Source of the DNA: JBHPCZ01 sp042573625
Lineage (GTDB): Bacteria; Desulfobacterota; Desulfobacteria; Desulfobacterales; UBA11574
Length of the DNA: 25,360 bases
Direction of reading: 5' to 3'
NCBI GenBank assembly: GCA_042573625.1
Contig: JBHPCZ010000042.1
Span: forward strand, 1 to 25,360
In this document: piece by piece, positions 1 through 6,704 of the stretch
Layout: each line of letters begins with the position of its first letter
How positions within the stretch are numbered: position 1 is the stretch's first letter
Notes under the pieces: generated by a model
What the model was told of the DNA's origin: nothing
Database searches by the model: none
What the model saw: the letters and a program-made list of their open reading frames with translations, nothing else
Position numbers and translations under genes: made by a program

Positions 1-1014
1 CGGCTGATTGACAGCGGAATGGAGATTATTCTGGTGTCTTCCGGCGCCATGGCTTCGGGGATAAAGAAATTGGGCATGCGCAAACGGCCCGACGAGATAC
101 CCAAACGGCAGGCGGTTGCCGCCGTGGGCCAGGCCGGCCTGATCATGGAGTATGAGAAGGCTTTTGCCCGATACAAAAGAAAAGTAGCACAGATCCTTTT
201 AACCGGCGAGGACCTCAGCAACCGGGTCAGGTACCTGAATGCCCGAAATACCATCAATACGCTCCTGTCGTGGCAGGTGGTTCCGATCATCAATGAGAAC
301 GACACGGTGATGATCGAAGAAATCCAGTTTGGAGACAACGACAACCTGGCCGCCATGATCACCCTGCTCATGGATGCGGACATCCTGATCAACCTCACGG
401 ACATTGACGGCCTTTACACCAAGGACCCGCGAACGAATCCGGATGCGGAATTGATTCCGGTCGTCGACGTCATCCGGAAAGATATCGAAGCATTTGCCGG
501 TGATATTCCGGGCACCCTCGGGACCGGGGGGATGCTCAGCAAGATAAAGGCGGCCCGAAAAGTGACCGCCGCGGGAATACCCATGGTGATTTCAATGGGT
601 GAAAAACCGGATATTTTAATCAAGCTCTTTTCAGGTGAAGAGCACGGGACATATTTTATCCCGAAAAAAGAAAAACTCAAAAGTCGTAAATGCTGGATCG
701 CTTTTACTTTGAAGCCCAAAGGGGGTATCATTGTTGATGACGGTGCCGCCAGTGCGATTCTTAAAAGAGGAAAGAGCCTTCTCCCCAGCGGCATTGTAAA
801 GGTGGAAGGTGAATTTAGTGTCGGGGCGCCGGTTGAATTCAGCAGGGGCGATAGAGAAATTTTGGGAAAAGGCCTTGTCAATTACAGCGCCGCCGATATA
901 CGTAAGATCATGGGACTCCGGACGAACAAGATTAGAGAACGGCTGGGCGACAAACCTTATGATGAAGTCATCCATAGAGACAATCTGGTCATCACGGTTG
1001 AAGATTATGAATAA
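1..1014 (+). CDS. proB: Glutamate 5-kinase, 5' end cut off by the window
   Basis: Glutamate 5-kinase phosphorylates L-glutamate with ATP in the cytoplasm, the first committed step of proline synthesis. The reading frame is open from base 1, before the first ATG at 19, so the N-terminal part lies outside the window. Visible are the amino acid kinase motifs LVSSGAMASG near the start, NENDTV, the aspartate-rich LTDIDGLYTKDP and the GTGGM glycine loop followed by SKIKAARK. The last 110 residues or so form a PUA domain (GGIIVDDGAASAIL to the end), as in full-length bacterial ProB. The gene ends 28 bases before proA, which uses its product, so the two are almost certainly cotranscribed. Identification is secure; only the true start is unknown. 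Confidence 0.96.
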   Translation, partial: RLIDSGMEIILVSSGAMASGIKKLGMRKRPDEIPKRQAVAAVGQAGLIMEYEKAFARYKRKVAQILLTGEDLSNRVRYLNARNTINTLLSWQVVPIINENDTVMIEEIQFGDNDNLAAMITLLMDADILINLTDIDGLYTKDPRTNPDAELIPVVDVIRKDIEAFAGDIPGTLGTGGMLSKIKAARKVTAAGIPMVISMGEKPDILIKLFSGEEHGTYFIPKKEKLKSRKCWIAFTLKPKGGIIVDDGAASAILKRGKSLLPSGIVKVEGEFSVGAPVEFSRGDREILGKGLVNYSAADIRKIMGLRTNKIRERLGDKPYDEVIHRDNLVITVEDYE

Positions 1015-1042
1015 ACAGCGCTATGGCGAGAGGGAGTAACGA

Positions 1043-2299
1043 ATGTCAATTGAATCGACCATTGTGGAAATGGCAAAAGCGGCAAGGTCGGCATCCATGG
1101 AGCTGGCCCGATGCACTTCAAACTTAAAAAATGACGCGCTGCTCAGGATTGCACGCAACATCGAGGCGGAAGCAGCATCCATCAAAGAAGAGAACCGAAA
1201 AGACCTTGCGCGTGCGGAGGAGATGGGACTTTCCGCGGCAATGATCGACCGCCTCAAAGTGACCGACGCGGTCATTCAATCCATGGCCGAAGGACTCAGG
1301 GAGGTGGCACAGCTTTCCGATCCTGTTGGTTCCCTGAGCCAAACATGGTTGAGACCGAATGGGCTGGAGGTGGCGCGGATGCGCATCCCGCTGGGAGTGA
1401 TCGGTATTATTTATGAGTCCAGGCCGAATGTTACCGTTGATGCCGCGGGCCTTTGTTTGAAAGCCGGTAATGCGGTGATCCTTCGCGGTGGATCTGAAGC
1501 ATTCCACTCGAACCAGGCCCTGTCCGCCATCATCAGCCAGGCCCTGGTTGAAACCGGTTTGCCGAAAGCGGCGGCACAGATTGTCCCGATCCGGGAGCGT
1601 GAAGCGGTCAACGCCCTGTTGAGCCAGGAAGAATATATCGACCTCATTATCCCGAGGGGCGGCGAGGGATTGATCCGTTTTGTGGTGGAGCATTCAAAGA
1701 TACCGGTTTTAAAGCATTATAAAGGGGTGTGCCACGTGTATGTGGATGATCAGGCTGACCTTGCCATGGCAGAAGAGATCTGTTTTAATGCAAAGGTACA
1801 GCGACCGGGCGTGTGCAACTCCATGGAAACAATGCTGGTCCACTCGTCCGTGGCTTTGGAATTTCTGCCTCAAATGGGGAAACGCCTTGAGGATGCGGGT
1901 GTGGAAATCAGGGGCTGTCCTGAAACATGTCGTATCCTGTCCGGGGCGGTAAAGGCGGAAGCGGCCGACTGGCCGGCTGAATTTTTAGACCTGATTCTTG
2001 CCGTAAAGGTGGTCGAAGATATGGATCAGGCCATGCGGCACATTTCTGATCATAGTTCCAGCCACACGGAAGCCATTGTGACCCGGGATTATGACCGGGC
2101 CAGGCGCTTTGTTCGTGAAGTCGATTCTTCGGTGGTTTTCGTGAATGCTTCGACGCGCTTTAACGACGGCGGGGAATTGGGTCTGGGCGCTGAGATCGGT
2201 ATCAGCACGTCCAAACTGCACGCTTTCGGTCCCATGGGTGTGGATGAACTGACCACCACAAAGTTTGTGGTGTTTGGGGACGGGCAGATTAGAGAGTAA
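1043..2299 (+). CDS. proA: Gamma-glutamyl phosphate reductase
   Basis: This enzyme reduces gamma-glutamyl phosphate with NADPH to glutamate-5-semialdehyde, the second step of proline synthesis. The product has 418 residues, the usual length for the family. It belongs to the aldehyde dehydrogenase superfamily: the catalytic cysteine is Cys258 in QRPGVCNSMET, preceded by IIYESRPNVTVDAAG and IIPRGGEGLIRFV, both typical of ProA. The C-terminal stretch FNDGGELGLGAEIGIST is also characteristic. The ATG at 1043 is supported by the ribosome binding sequence AGGGAG at 1031-1036, six bases upstream. It follows proB closely. In related genomes nadD comes next directly, but here a degenerate element intervenes. 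Confidence 0.97.
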   Translation: MSIESTIVEMAKAARSASMELARCTSNLKNDALLRIARNIEAEAASIKEENRKDLARAEEMGLSAAMIDRLKVTDAVIQSMAEGLREVAQLSDPVGSLSQTWLRPNGLEVARMRIPLGVIGIIYESRPNVTVDAAGLCLKAGNAVILRGGSEAFHSNQALSAIISQALVETGLPKAAAQIVPIREREAVNALLSQEEYIDLIIPRGGEGLIRFVVEHSKIPVLKHYKGVCHVYVDDQADLAMAEEICFNAKVQRPGVCNSMETMLVHSSVALEFLPQMGKRLEDAGVEIRGCPETCRILSGAVKAEAADWPAEFLDLILAVKVVEDMDQAMRHISDHSSSHTEAIVTRDYDRARRFVREVDSSVVFVNASTRFNDGGELGLGAEIGISTSKLHAFGPMGVDELTTTKFVVFGDGQIRE

Positions 2300-2301
2300 G
2301 G

Positions 2302-2660
2302 ATCACCTCCAAAAAAGTTGGAGTGATTCTAAGGATTCAAGGCGTCAAGGGTTCAAGCATTCGAGGGATCTGTTTGGGTCTTTATAGAATAACAGCAAAA
2401 TTCCCAAAGGAAGAAAGACAACCTTGGATTACGTTAGGATGCTTTACATATCTTAGGGTTCTGTTTGCGAATTGGAAACGCAGATATTATTAGCAGGGGA
2501 TTTAGATTGAATTGAAAAAGGTGAATTGGGCACACTAAATAAAGCCATCGCAGAAATCGAAAGAATGTTAAAGGCGCTGATAAAGTCTTTAGAAAACAAA
2601 CCCTTGAATCCTTGACCCCCTGAATCCTTGGACCCTCTTCTCCAACTAAATTGGAGAAGA
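2302..2660 (+). mobile_element. Degenerate four-helix-bundle (IVS-type) element, copy 1
   Basis: This 360-base spacer between proA and nadD is an element with matching ends. Both borders carry a small hairpin built on CTCCAA/TTGGAG (2307-2323 left; 2637-2659 right, a perfect 9-base-pair stem with a 5-base loop). Just inside are 25-base inverted repeats, 2333-2357 and 2603-2627, which agree at 22 of 25 positions and are made of GGATTCA/GTCAAGG units. The same borders occur at 8404-8664. Similar end sequences around genes for 23S rRNA intervening-sequence (four-helix-bundle) proteins are known from other bacteria; the inside holds a wrecked gene of that family (2380-2615). The right hairpin ends 24 bases before the nadD ATG, so the element may affect nadD-rsfS expression. 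Naming it a mobile element is inference from two copies with shared ends. Confidence 0.7.
2380..2615 (+). pseudogene. Four-helix-bundle (23S rRNA IVS-type) protein, decayed
   Basis: Three pieces of a four-helix-bundle protein can be read in order. From 2380 the frame gives LYRITAKFPKEER, matching the family's first conserved block, but the N-terminal 20 or so residues are missing. After a frame change the frame at 2457-2510 gives GSVCELETQILLAGDLD followed by TGA; this is the family's third-helix signature. In the same frame, 2526-2615 gives NKAIAEIERMLKALIKSLE and a stop, the usual C-terminal helix. The block corresponding to GLTSQxRRAAVS is not recognisable. With at least one frameshift and one internal stop the gene cannot make the normal protein of about 120 residues. 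Family function is unknown; members are often found inside rRNA genes or in small mobile-like insertions. Confidence 0.8.
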
Positions 2661-2683
2661 ACCAAACATATAGGTTACTGCGA

Positions 2684-3346
2684 ATGAAAATCGGACTGTT
2701 CGGCGGAACGTTTAATCCGATTCACCGGGGCCACCTTCGGGCTGCTTTGGAAGCTCAGCAAACGTTTGGCCTTGAGAAGACCTGCTTCATTCCGTCCGCC
2801 CTGCCGCCGCACAAAGAGCCGAGAGGCGTTTCAGATGCAGAAGACCGAATGGAGATGACCCGCCTCGCGGTGATCGAATATCCCGGTTTCACTGTTTCGG
2901 ATGTGGAACTGAAACGCTCAGGGCCTTCATATACCATCGATACGGTTCGTGGTTTCAAATCGACCCTGCCAGATGCCGAGCTCTATTTTATCCTGGGTAT
3001 TGACGCCTTTCTTGAGATTGATACCTGGAAATCATACCGGAATCTTTTCCAGCTCATTCCTTTTATTGTTATATTCCGACCCGATGCAGTTTACAGCGGT
3101 ACCCGAATGATGTGGGATACGCTTGAGGCGCACCTCAAATCGAGCATATCGGACGGGTATCGATTTTCCGTATCAAAAGCCTGTTTTGTTCATGATGAAA
3201 AACTGCCGGTTTTCGTTCTTGATATCGCGGCATTAGACATTTCTTCAACGAAGATCCGAAAACGCGTAAAGGCAGGCAGATCGATCGCATCTCTTGTACC
3301 CGAAAGTGTGGAAGATTTCATCAAAAGAAAAGGACTTTATCTATGA
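2684..3346 (+). CDS. nadD: Nicotinate-nucleotide adenylyltransferase
   Basis: NadD joins nicotinate mononucleotide to ATP, giving deamido-NAD in the cytoplasm. The product has 220 residues, normal for the family. The nucleotidyltransferase signature GGTFNPIHRGH lies at residues 5-17, followed by PSALPPHKE, and the C-terminal ISSTKIRKRV matches the conserved ISSTxIR motif. The frame is also open from a TTG at 2651, but that start lies in the border hairpin of the upstream element, and the MKIGLFGGTFNP start at the ATG at 2684 is the family norm. No strong ribosome binding site precedes it, perhaps because the insertion replaced the native upstream sequence. The gene overlaps rsfS by four bases (ATGA), indicating translational coupling. 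Confidence 0.96.
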   Translation: MKIGLFGGTFNPIHRGHLRAALEAQQTFGLEKTCFIPSALPPHKEPRGVSDAEDRMEMTRLAVIEYPGFTVSDVELKRSGPSYTIDTVRGFKSTLPDAELYFILGIDAFLEIDTWKSYRNLFQLIPFIVIFRPDAVYSGTRMMWDTLEAHLKSSISDGYRFSVSKACFVHDEKLPVFVLDIAALDISSTKIRKRVKAGRSIASLVPESVEDFIKRKGLYL

Positions 3347-3753
3347 TCAGCGATCCCAAAACATCATCGGATCCCTCTATTGATCTTTATGTTAAGGCCG
3401 CTTTGGGGAAAAAGGCCAAGGGCCTTGTGGTGCTTGACGTTCGGGAGTTAACATCTTATGCAGATGTGTTAATTGTCTGCAGCGGCCGTTCAAACCGGCA
3501 GGTGACGGCCATTGCGGAAAATATTCAGGTGACTTTAAAAAAACAAAAAATAAGACCCTTGAGCGTGGAGGGGTTGAAAGAAGGGCACTGGGTCCTGGTT
3601 GATTACGGACACGTGATTTTTCATATATTTTATGAACCGGTGCGTGAATTTTATGATCTTGAGGGACTCTGGTCAGACGCAGACAGAATACAGACGAAAA
3701 GTTTAATCAAATATCTGGAAAAACATAAGGATGAAGGCTTGGATAATAAATAG
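3343..3753 (+). CDS. rsfS: Ribosomal silencing factor RsfS (Iojap/DUF143 family)
   Basis: RsfS binds ribosomal protein uL14 on the large subunit and blocks subunit joining when nutrients are scarce. The 136-residue product carries the family features: KAKGLVVLDVRELTSYADVL, the segment CSGRSNRQVTAIAENI, and EGLKEGHWVLVDYGHVIFHIF followed by REFYDLEGLW. The C-terminal tail is slightly longer than usual and lysine-rich. The start overlaps the nadD stop, the normal arrangement in many bacteria. The gene is followed within 10 bases by a long hairpin repeat. Confidence 0.95.
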   Translation: MISDPKTSSDPSIDLYVKAALGKKAKGLVVLDVRELTSYADVLIVCSGRSNRQVTAIAENIQVTLKKQKIRPLSVEGLKEGHWVLVDYGHVIFHIFYEPVREFYDLEGLWSDADRIQTKSLIKYLEKHKDEGLDNK

Positions 3754-3760
3754 ACTAACC

Positions 3761-3837
3761 CGAATATTCAATATCCAATGTCGAATGTAGAAGGAAACTT
3801 CGTTATTCGACATTCCTTGTTGGATATTGGACATTCG
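3761..3837. repeat. Long imperfect hairpin repeat downstream of rsfS
   Basis: The left arm 3761-3793 and right arm 3798-3837 fold into one hairpin around a GAAA loop (3794-3797). The outer 18 bases (CGAATATTCAATATCCAA against CGAATGTCCAATATCCAA) differ at two positions. The inner 8 bases (TGTCGAAT) pair perfectly, as does GAAG/CTTC next to the loop; the right arm carries a 7-base bulge. The composition of ATTCGA/AATATCCAA units resembles AT-rich palindromic repeats common in intergenic DNA of desulfobacterial and other environmental genomes. It may act as a transcript end or mRNA stabiliser for rsfS, but no U-tract follows directly. The rest of 3754-3975 shows nothing recognisable. Confidence 0.65.
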
Positions 3838-3975
3838 GCGACTTGTAAAATAACGTTATGTTTGCGCCGCCGGATAATTTAGTTAAGGCCGGCAGGAATA
3901 CATTTAGTATTTCGAGGATTTAAATTTGAGCCTGACGCATAAATTGGGCAAAAGGGGATGTTTTTCAAAGGTCTT

Positions 3976-4653
3976 TTATTGTCCGGCCACTTCTTTTCCA
4001 CAGTGCTTGCAGACTTTGGCTCTCTTCTTGATAATTTCAGCGCAGAATGGACACTCCCGGACAAAGTACCGCTCATGTATCTTCTTGATCGATTCATCGA
4101 CCTGTTTCTGGATGATGTCATTGCCGAATCTGACATTCTTGATCGGCTCGATGGCCTCAAGTTCCCCGATATCCCCGATCATTTCCGCTGCTTTTAGCCG
4201 AACCCGTTGCGGCTCTGCCGCATCCAGAAGTAATCTGAGAATCGTGACCCCGTCTTTTTCAACATAGCAGTTGGCGAGAATCGAAAAACCTTTCTTTGTG
4301 GCCTCTTTTATCGCTTCCTGTTCGGCGAGAATCTGCTCGTCAATCACCTGCCCTGTGCCCCCCACGGAGCTGAAAACAGGCATCACCTGGAACTGCTGGG
4401 TTCCCGGATAGCACATGCACCGGTAGGATGCATACTGGGCATAATTTTCCATGAGATTATCCCACCCACTTACGTACAGCGGGCAATCATCGTTGAAGCA
4501 CAGATACAGGTAGGGGGTTCCCCATCCTAGGCCGTCGCTGAAATTGAACGGGGGAACCTCCCACAGGTTCATTTCCGTTTCACAGTGGGGACACACGGGC
4601 TTTTCCTGGGACATTATCTTTTCTAAGACTTGTTCTTTGGTTTCAATAGCCAC
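3976..4653 (-). CDS. Protein with two zinc ribbons flanking a HEAT-like segment
   Basis: No characterised homologue is recognised. The 225-residue product has an N-terminal four-cysteine site (Cys21 and Cys24 in CPHC, Cys52, Cys57) and a C-terminal zinc ribbon (Cys201-x2-Cys204, Cys215-x2-Cys218, CPFCAEIIKKRAKVCKHCG). Between them, residues 130-190 or so, helical pairs such as LRLKAAEMIGDIGELEAIEP read like a HEAT-type repeat. There is no signal peptide or membrane segment, so it is probably cytoplasmic. Translation starts at GTG (4651-4653), supported by a strong AGGAGG five bases upstream. The gene stands alone, oriented against its neighbours. A protein-binding or regulatory role is only a guess. 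Confidence 0.85.
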   Translation of the reverse strand: MAIETKEQVLEKIMSQEKPVCPHCETEMNLWEVPPFNFSDGLGWGTPYLYLCFNDDCPLYVSGWDNLMENYAQYASYRCMCYPGTQQFQVMPVFSSVGGTGQVIDEQILAEQEAIKEATKKGFSILANCYVEKDGVTILRLLLDAAEPQRVRLKAAEMIGDIGELEAIEPIKNVRFGNDIIQKQVDESIKKIHERYFVRECPFCAEIIKKRAKVCKHCGKEVAGQ

Positions 4654-5009
4654 TTTTCCTCCTCACATTATGTAAAAACGAGGATAATTTCCTCATTTCT
4701 GGATGGACACGAGTTAATCAATGCCCGATAAGTTAAGGTGCTTGGCATAGTTTGTCAATGAAGGGCTCAATTTAAATCCCGGATAGAAAATAGGCAAGTG
4801 TTCACCGTTCGTTTTACCCATCACGGCGTTTCATGAAAATATCGAGATCAACGTCGACAATCTTGTCGATTCCAACCGCTGATTGTCGAAATGTAGAACG
4901 CTGCATTTTTATAACAATCTGTTTTTAAATGGAATACACTGTTGGCATGAAAGTTGAATTAAATAAAACTAAAACAATCTGTCACATCTTGAAAACGGAG
5001 GTGAATAAA
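4654..5009. other. Divergent intergenic region
   Basis: This 356-base spacer separates the minus-strand zinc-ribbon gene from the plus-strand lipoprotein gene. No credible coding sequence is seen. It holds the ribosome binding site of the zinc-ribbon gene, a small hairpin GAGGA/TCCTC at 4681-4695, a perfect 9-base inverted repeat (TCGACAATC 4854-4862, GATTGTCGA 4881-4889), a direct repeat ACAATCTGT at 4913 and 4974, and a candidate promoter at 4942-4969. Confidence 0.6.
4942..4969 (+). promoter_or_regulatory. Candidate promoter of the lipoprotein gene
   Basis: TTGGCA (4942-4947) and TAAAAC (4964-4969) are separated by 16 bases and match the sigma-70 consensus at 5 of 6 and 4 of 6 positions, 40 bases before the lipoprotein ATG. 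The overlapping TGGCATGAAAGTTGAA (4943-4958) also resembles a sigma-54 site, but its -12 element has GA in place of the essential GC, so sigma-70 is the better reading. Confidence 0.3.
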
Positions 5010-5441
5010 ATGAAAAAAATCTACATCGCATTAATCATTATGTCTATGGTGGTCGTTGGATGTGCAAACACCGGCCGTTACAACACCCAGAAGGGCGCTG
5101 CAGCCGGTGCCGGGCTCGGAGCGATTGCGGGCCAGGCGATTGGCCGGAACACGGAAGCAACGCTGCTTGGTGCCGGTGTCGGCACAGTGCTCGGCTCGAT
5201 TTTCGGCAACCTGGAAGACCAGCGCGCTGCGGACCTGAGGGATCGGGAGGACGTTCGACAGGCAAATTATCATCAACGATCCCGGTATGTTGTCCAAGAA
5301 CGGCAGCCCGCTCAGTATGCTGCCCCTGAACCGCAAGTTCAGACAGGTCCGCCGGGCGAGTGGGTCACCGTGCCGGGCCGGTGGGAAGGCAACCGATGGG
5401 TTCCCGCGCATCAGGTGTGGAGACCGGTTCATCCCAATTAA
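5010..5441 (+). CDS. Glycine-zipper outer-membrane-type lipoprotein
   Basis: The 143-residue product starts with a lipoprotein signal (MKKIYIALIIMSMVVVGC) with Cys18 as the lipidation site, so it should be anchored to a membrane facing the periplasm. Residues 29-70 are a glycine zipper (GAAAGAGLGAIAGQAIG and GAGVGTVLGSIFG), as in the SlyB/YMGG-like family of small envelope proteins. The C-terminal part is rich in Gln and Pro and ends with two W-V/R-W motifs (PGEWVTVPGRWEGNRWVP), seen in several desulfobacterial surface lipoproteins. The frame extends upstream to 4929, but the ATG at 5010 has the ribosome binding site GGAGGT at 4997-5002 and gives the proper signal peptide. Likely role: envelope structure or stress; exact function unknown. 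Confidence 0.88.
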   Translation: MKKIYIALIIMSMVVVGCANTGRYNTQKGAAAGAGLGAIAGQAIGRNTEATLLGAGVGTVLGSIFGNLEDQRAADLRDREDVRQANYHQRSRYVVQERQPAQYAAPEPQVQTGPPGEWVTVPGRWEGNRWVPAHQVWRPVHPN

Positions 5442-5458
5442 CACCCTAAATGAGCGTA

Positions 5459-5641
5459 GAAGCTGTTTCAAAACCTCCCGTTCGCTGGTTTGACAATTTT
5501 GATAAGTTCTAAGCTTGCTCCGCTAAATTCGTAAAACTCGGGCAAAGCCCTCAAACAGTTACGAATTTTACGCTCCGCTTCGGTAAGAACTTCTTTGCAA
5601 AATTGCCAAAAGGCTTCACTTTGAGGTTTTGAAACCACTTC
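5459..5641. repeat. 183-base imperfect palindrome (MITE-like)
   Basis: The ends are GAAGCTGTTTCAAAACCTC (5459-5477) and its near-exact complement (5623-5641), 17 of 19 matching. Further inside, GACAATTTTG and the complement of CAAAATTGCC pair. Near the centre AAATTCGTAA (5525-5534) pairs perfectly with TTACGAATTT (5559-5568), and GGGC-AAA-GCCC (5540-5550) lies just inside it. No open frame of note is present. The element ends 30 bases before the cytochrome ATG. A partial copy of one end occurs at 13926-13942. It looks like a miniature inverted-repeat or REP-type element; it could also terminate transcription from the lipoprotein gene. Confidence 0.65.
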
Positions 5642-5670
5642 TAAACAAAACGGGAAAAAAGGGGGAGAAA

Positions 5671-6147
5671 ATGAAACTCAGGGCATTACTGCTCATCACG
5701 TTTATTGTCGGAATCGCGGTGATTTTTTCTGCACAAGGCATTTATGCCGGTAGCGATGTGCCGGAGGAGATTAAAATGGAGAACGCGGCGTATGCGAAAC
5801 ACAAGAAAGGTATCGTCACGTTCCCGCACAAGAAGCACGCGGACGAATACACAAAGCAGCTCCCGGATGTTTTCGAAAACGGCTGCGGCGTATGTCACCA
5901 TGATGAAAACAACAAGCCGCTCGCCCTGAAAGCGGGCGACACTGTACAACCCTGCATCGAGTGCCATAAAAAGCCGGGTGAAAGGCCCAAGGGAAAGGGT
6001 GCGCCGAAGCTTTCAAAGAAAGAGCGCTTGGCTTTTCACGCCGAAGCGCTGCATTACAACTGCAAGGACTGTCATAAAAATGTAAACAAAAAGACCGGTA
6101 ATAAAACGGCACCGACAACCTGTGCGAAATGTCATCCCAAGAAATAA
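5671..6147 (+). CDS. Periplasmic tetrahaem cytochrome c3
   Basis: A class III multihaem cytochrome that shuttles electrons in the periplasm, typically between hydrogenases or formate dehydrogenases and membrane complexes of sulfate reducers. The 158-residue precursor has a signal peptide (residues 1 to about 26, cleavage near IYAG). It has four haem-binding CxxCH motifs: CGVCH 72-76, CIECH 95-99, CKDCH 131-135 and CAKCH 151-155. FPHKKH (53-56), His77 and His123/His128 can supply the sixth ligands of bis-histidine haems. All four motifs are CxxCH, without the CxxxxCH variant of many Desulfovibrio c3 proteins. Mature length of about 130 and many lysines fit a basic c3. The frame is open from 5629, but ATG 5671 has GGGGGAG just upstream and gives the signal peptide. 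Which c3 subtype it is cannot be fixed. Confidence 0.94.
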   Translation: MKLRALLLITFIVGIAVIFSAQGIYAGSDVPEEIKMENAAYAKHKKGIVTFPHKKHADEYTKQLPDVFENGCGVCHHDENNKPLALKAGDTVQPCIECHKKPGERPKGKGAPKLSKKERLAFHAEALHYNCKDCHKNVNKKTGNKTAPTTCAKCHPKK

Positions 6148-6301
6148 TCAAATCAGGAGGAAGAGGGTTTTCGCTGTTCAATCGTTTTATGAATAATTCT
6201 ATCTAAATTTGGGCCTTGACTCATTTCTTCTGTCAACATAGTTAAGACAATAGAGATTGCTGGAGCGTCATTTCTTAACTTTACCGCCGAATGGTGACAT
6301 C

Positions 6302-6667
6302 ATGCGAAGAGGCCTGGCCCTTTTGATTTTCGTATTATATCTCGTTGCTGCTCCTGCCGAAGCCATCGATCTCATCCGGGGAACGGTTGTTTCGGTTGAG
6401 CATCGAACCGGCAGTTTGATCCTGCTGGATGCCGACACGTCGGGACATATCACCGTCGTGATTCGATCCGGTCGTCTGCCCGGCACCGTGGCGGCTGGAT
6501 CAGAGGTCCGGGTGTGGGGCAGGTATATGCAGGATCAACCGTCAGTATTTCAGGCCCAAAAAATCATCCAAGAACGTCCCCGACGGCGAGAAAAAGATTC
6601 GGACGGAGTAAAATCCCGGCGACGAGAAAAAGATCCGACCGGGGTGAGATCCCGGCTATTCCAGTAA
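6302..6667 (+). CDS. Small exported OB-fold-like protein with basic repeat tail
   Basis: The 121-residue product begins with a signal peptide (MRRGLALLIFVLYLVAAPAEA), so it is exported. Residues 22-90 (DLIRGTVVSVEHRTGSLILLD, later VRVWGRYMQ and FQAQKI) show the alternating beta pattern of small OB-fold periplasmic proteins; no named family is certain. The tail holds a tandem 12-residue duplication, RRREKDSDGVKS then RRREKDPTGVRS (residues 94-105 and 106-117; bases 6581-6652). The ATG at 6302 is chosen over an in-frame start at 6257 because it begins the signal peptide. The gene ends 37 bases before the likely kinase start, so it is probably cotranscribed with the kinase and may belong to its signal input. 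That link is inference from position. Confidence 0.75.
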   Translation: MRRGLALLIFVLYLVAAPAEAIDLIRGTVVSVEHRTGSLILLDADTSGHITVVIRSGRLPGTVAAGSEVRVWGRYMQDQPSVFQAQKIIQERPRRREKDSDGVKSRRREKDPTGVRSRLFQ

Positions 6668-6704
6668 GATCATGTCTAACGTCTCACTACCGGGGAAGCG
6701 GAAG

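Noticed and set aside
631..975. Minus-strand open frames inside proB and other long genes
   Set aside because: They are shadows of well-identified genes, without start signals or family resemblance.
2341..2370. TTCAAG/TTCGAG stretches as a tRNA T-loop
   Set aside because: No acceptor or anticodon arms can be folded around them; they belong to the element's end repeats.
2651..2683. Upstream TTG start for nadD adding 11 residues
   Set aside because: The extension lies in the border hairpin of the element, and the family starts directly with MKIGLFGGTFNP.
3926..4267. Plus-strand open frames over the zinc-ribbon gene
   Set aside because: The minus-strand product has two clear cysteine clusters and a strong AGGAGG; the plus-strand frames show no domain.
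4833..4928. Short open frame starting MKISRSTSTIL in the 4654-5009 spacer
   Set aside because: About 32 codons, no ribosome binding site, and it overlaps an inverted repeat; no support as a gene.
4943..4958. Sigma-54 promoter-like TGGCATGAAAGTTGAA before the lipoprotein gene
   Set aside because: The -12 element has GA instead of the near-invariant GC; an overlapping sigma-70-like pair explains the site better.
6156..6161. Orphan AGGAGG after the cytochrome gene, suggesting a missed small gene
   Set aside because: No ATG, GTG or TTG lies at a usable distance, and the frames downstream close within about 15 codons.
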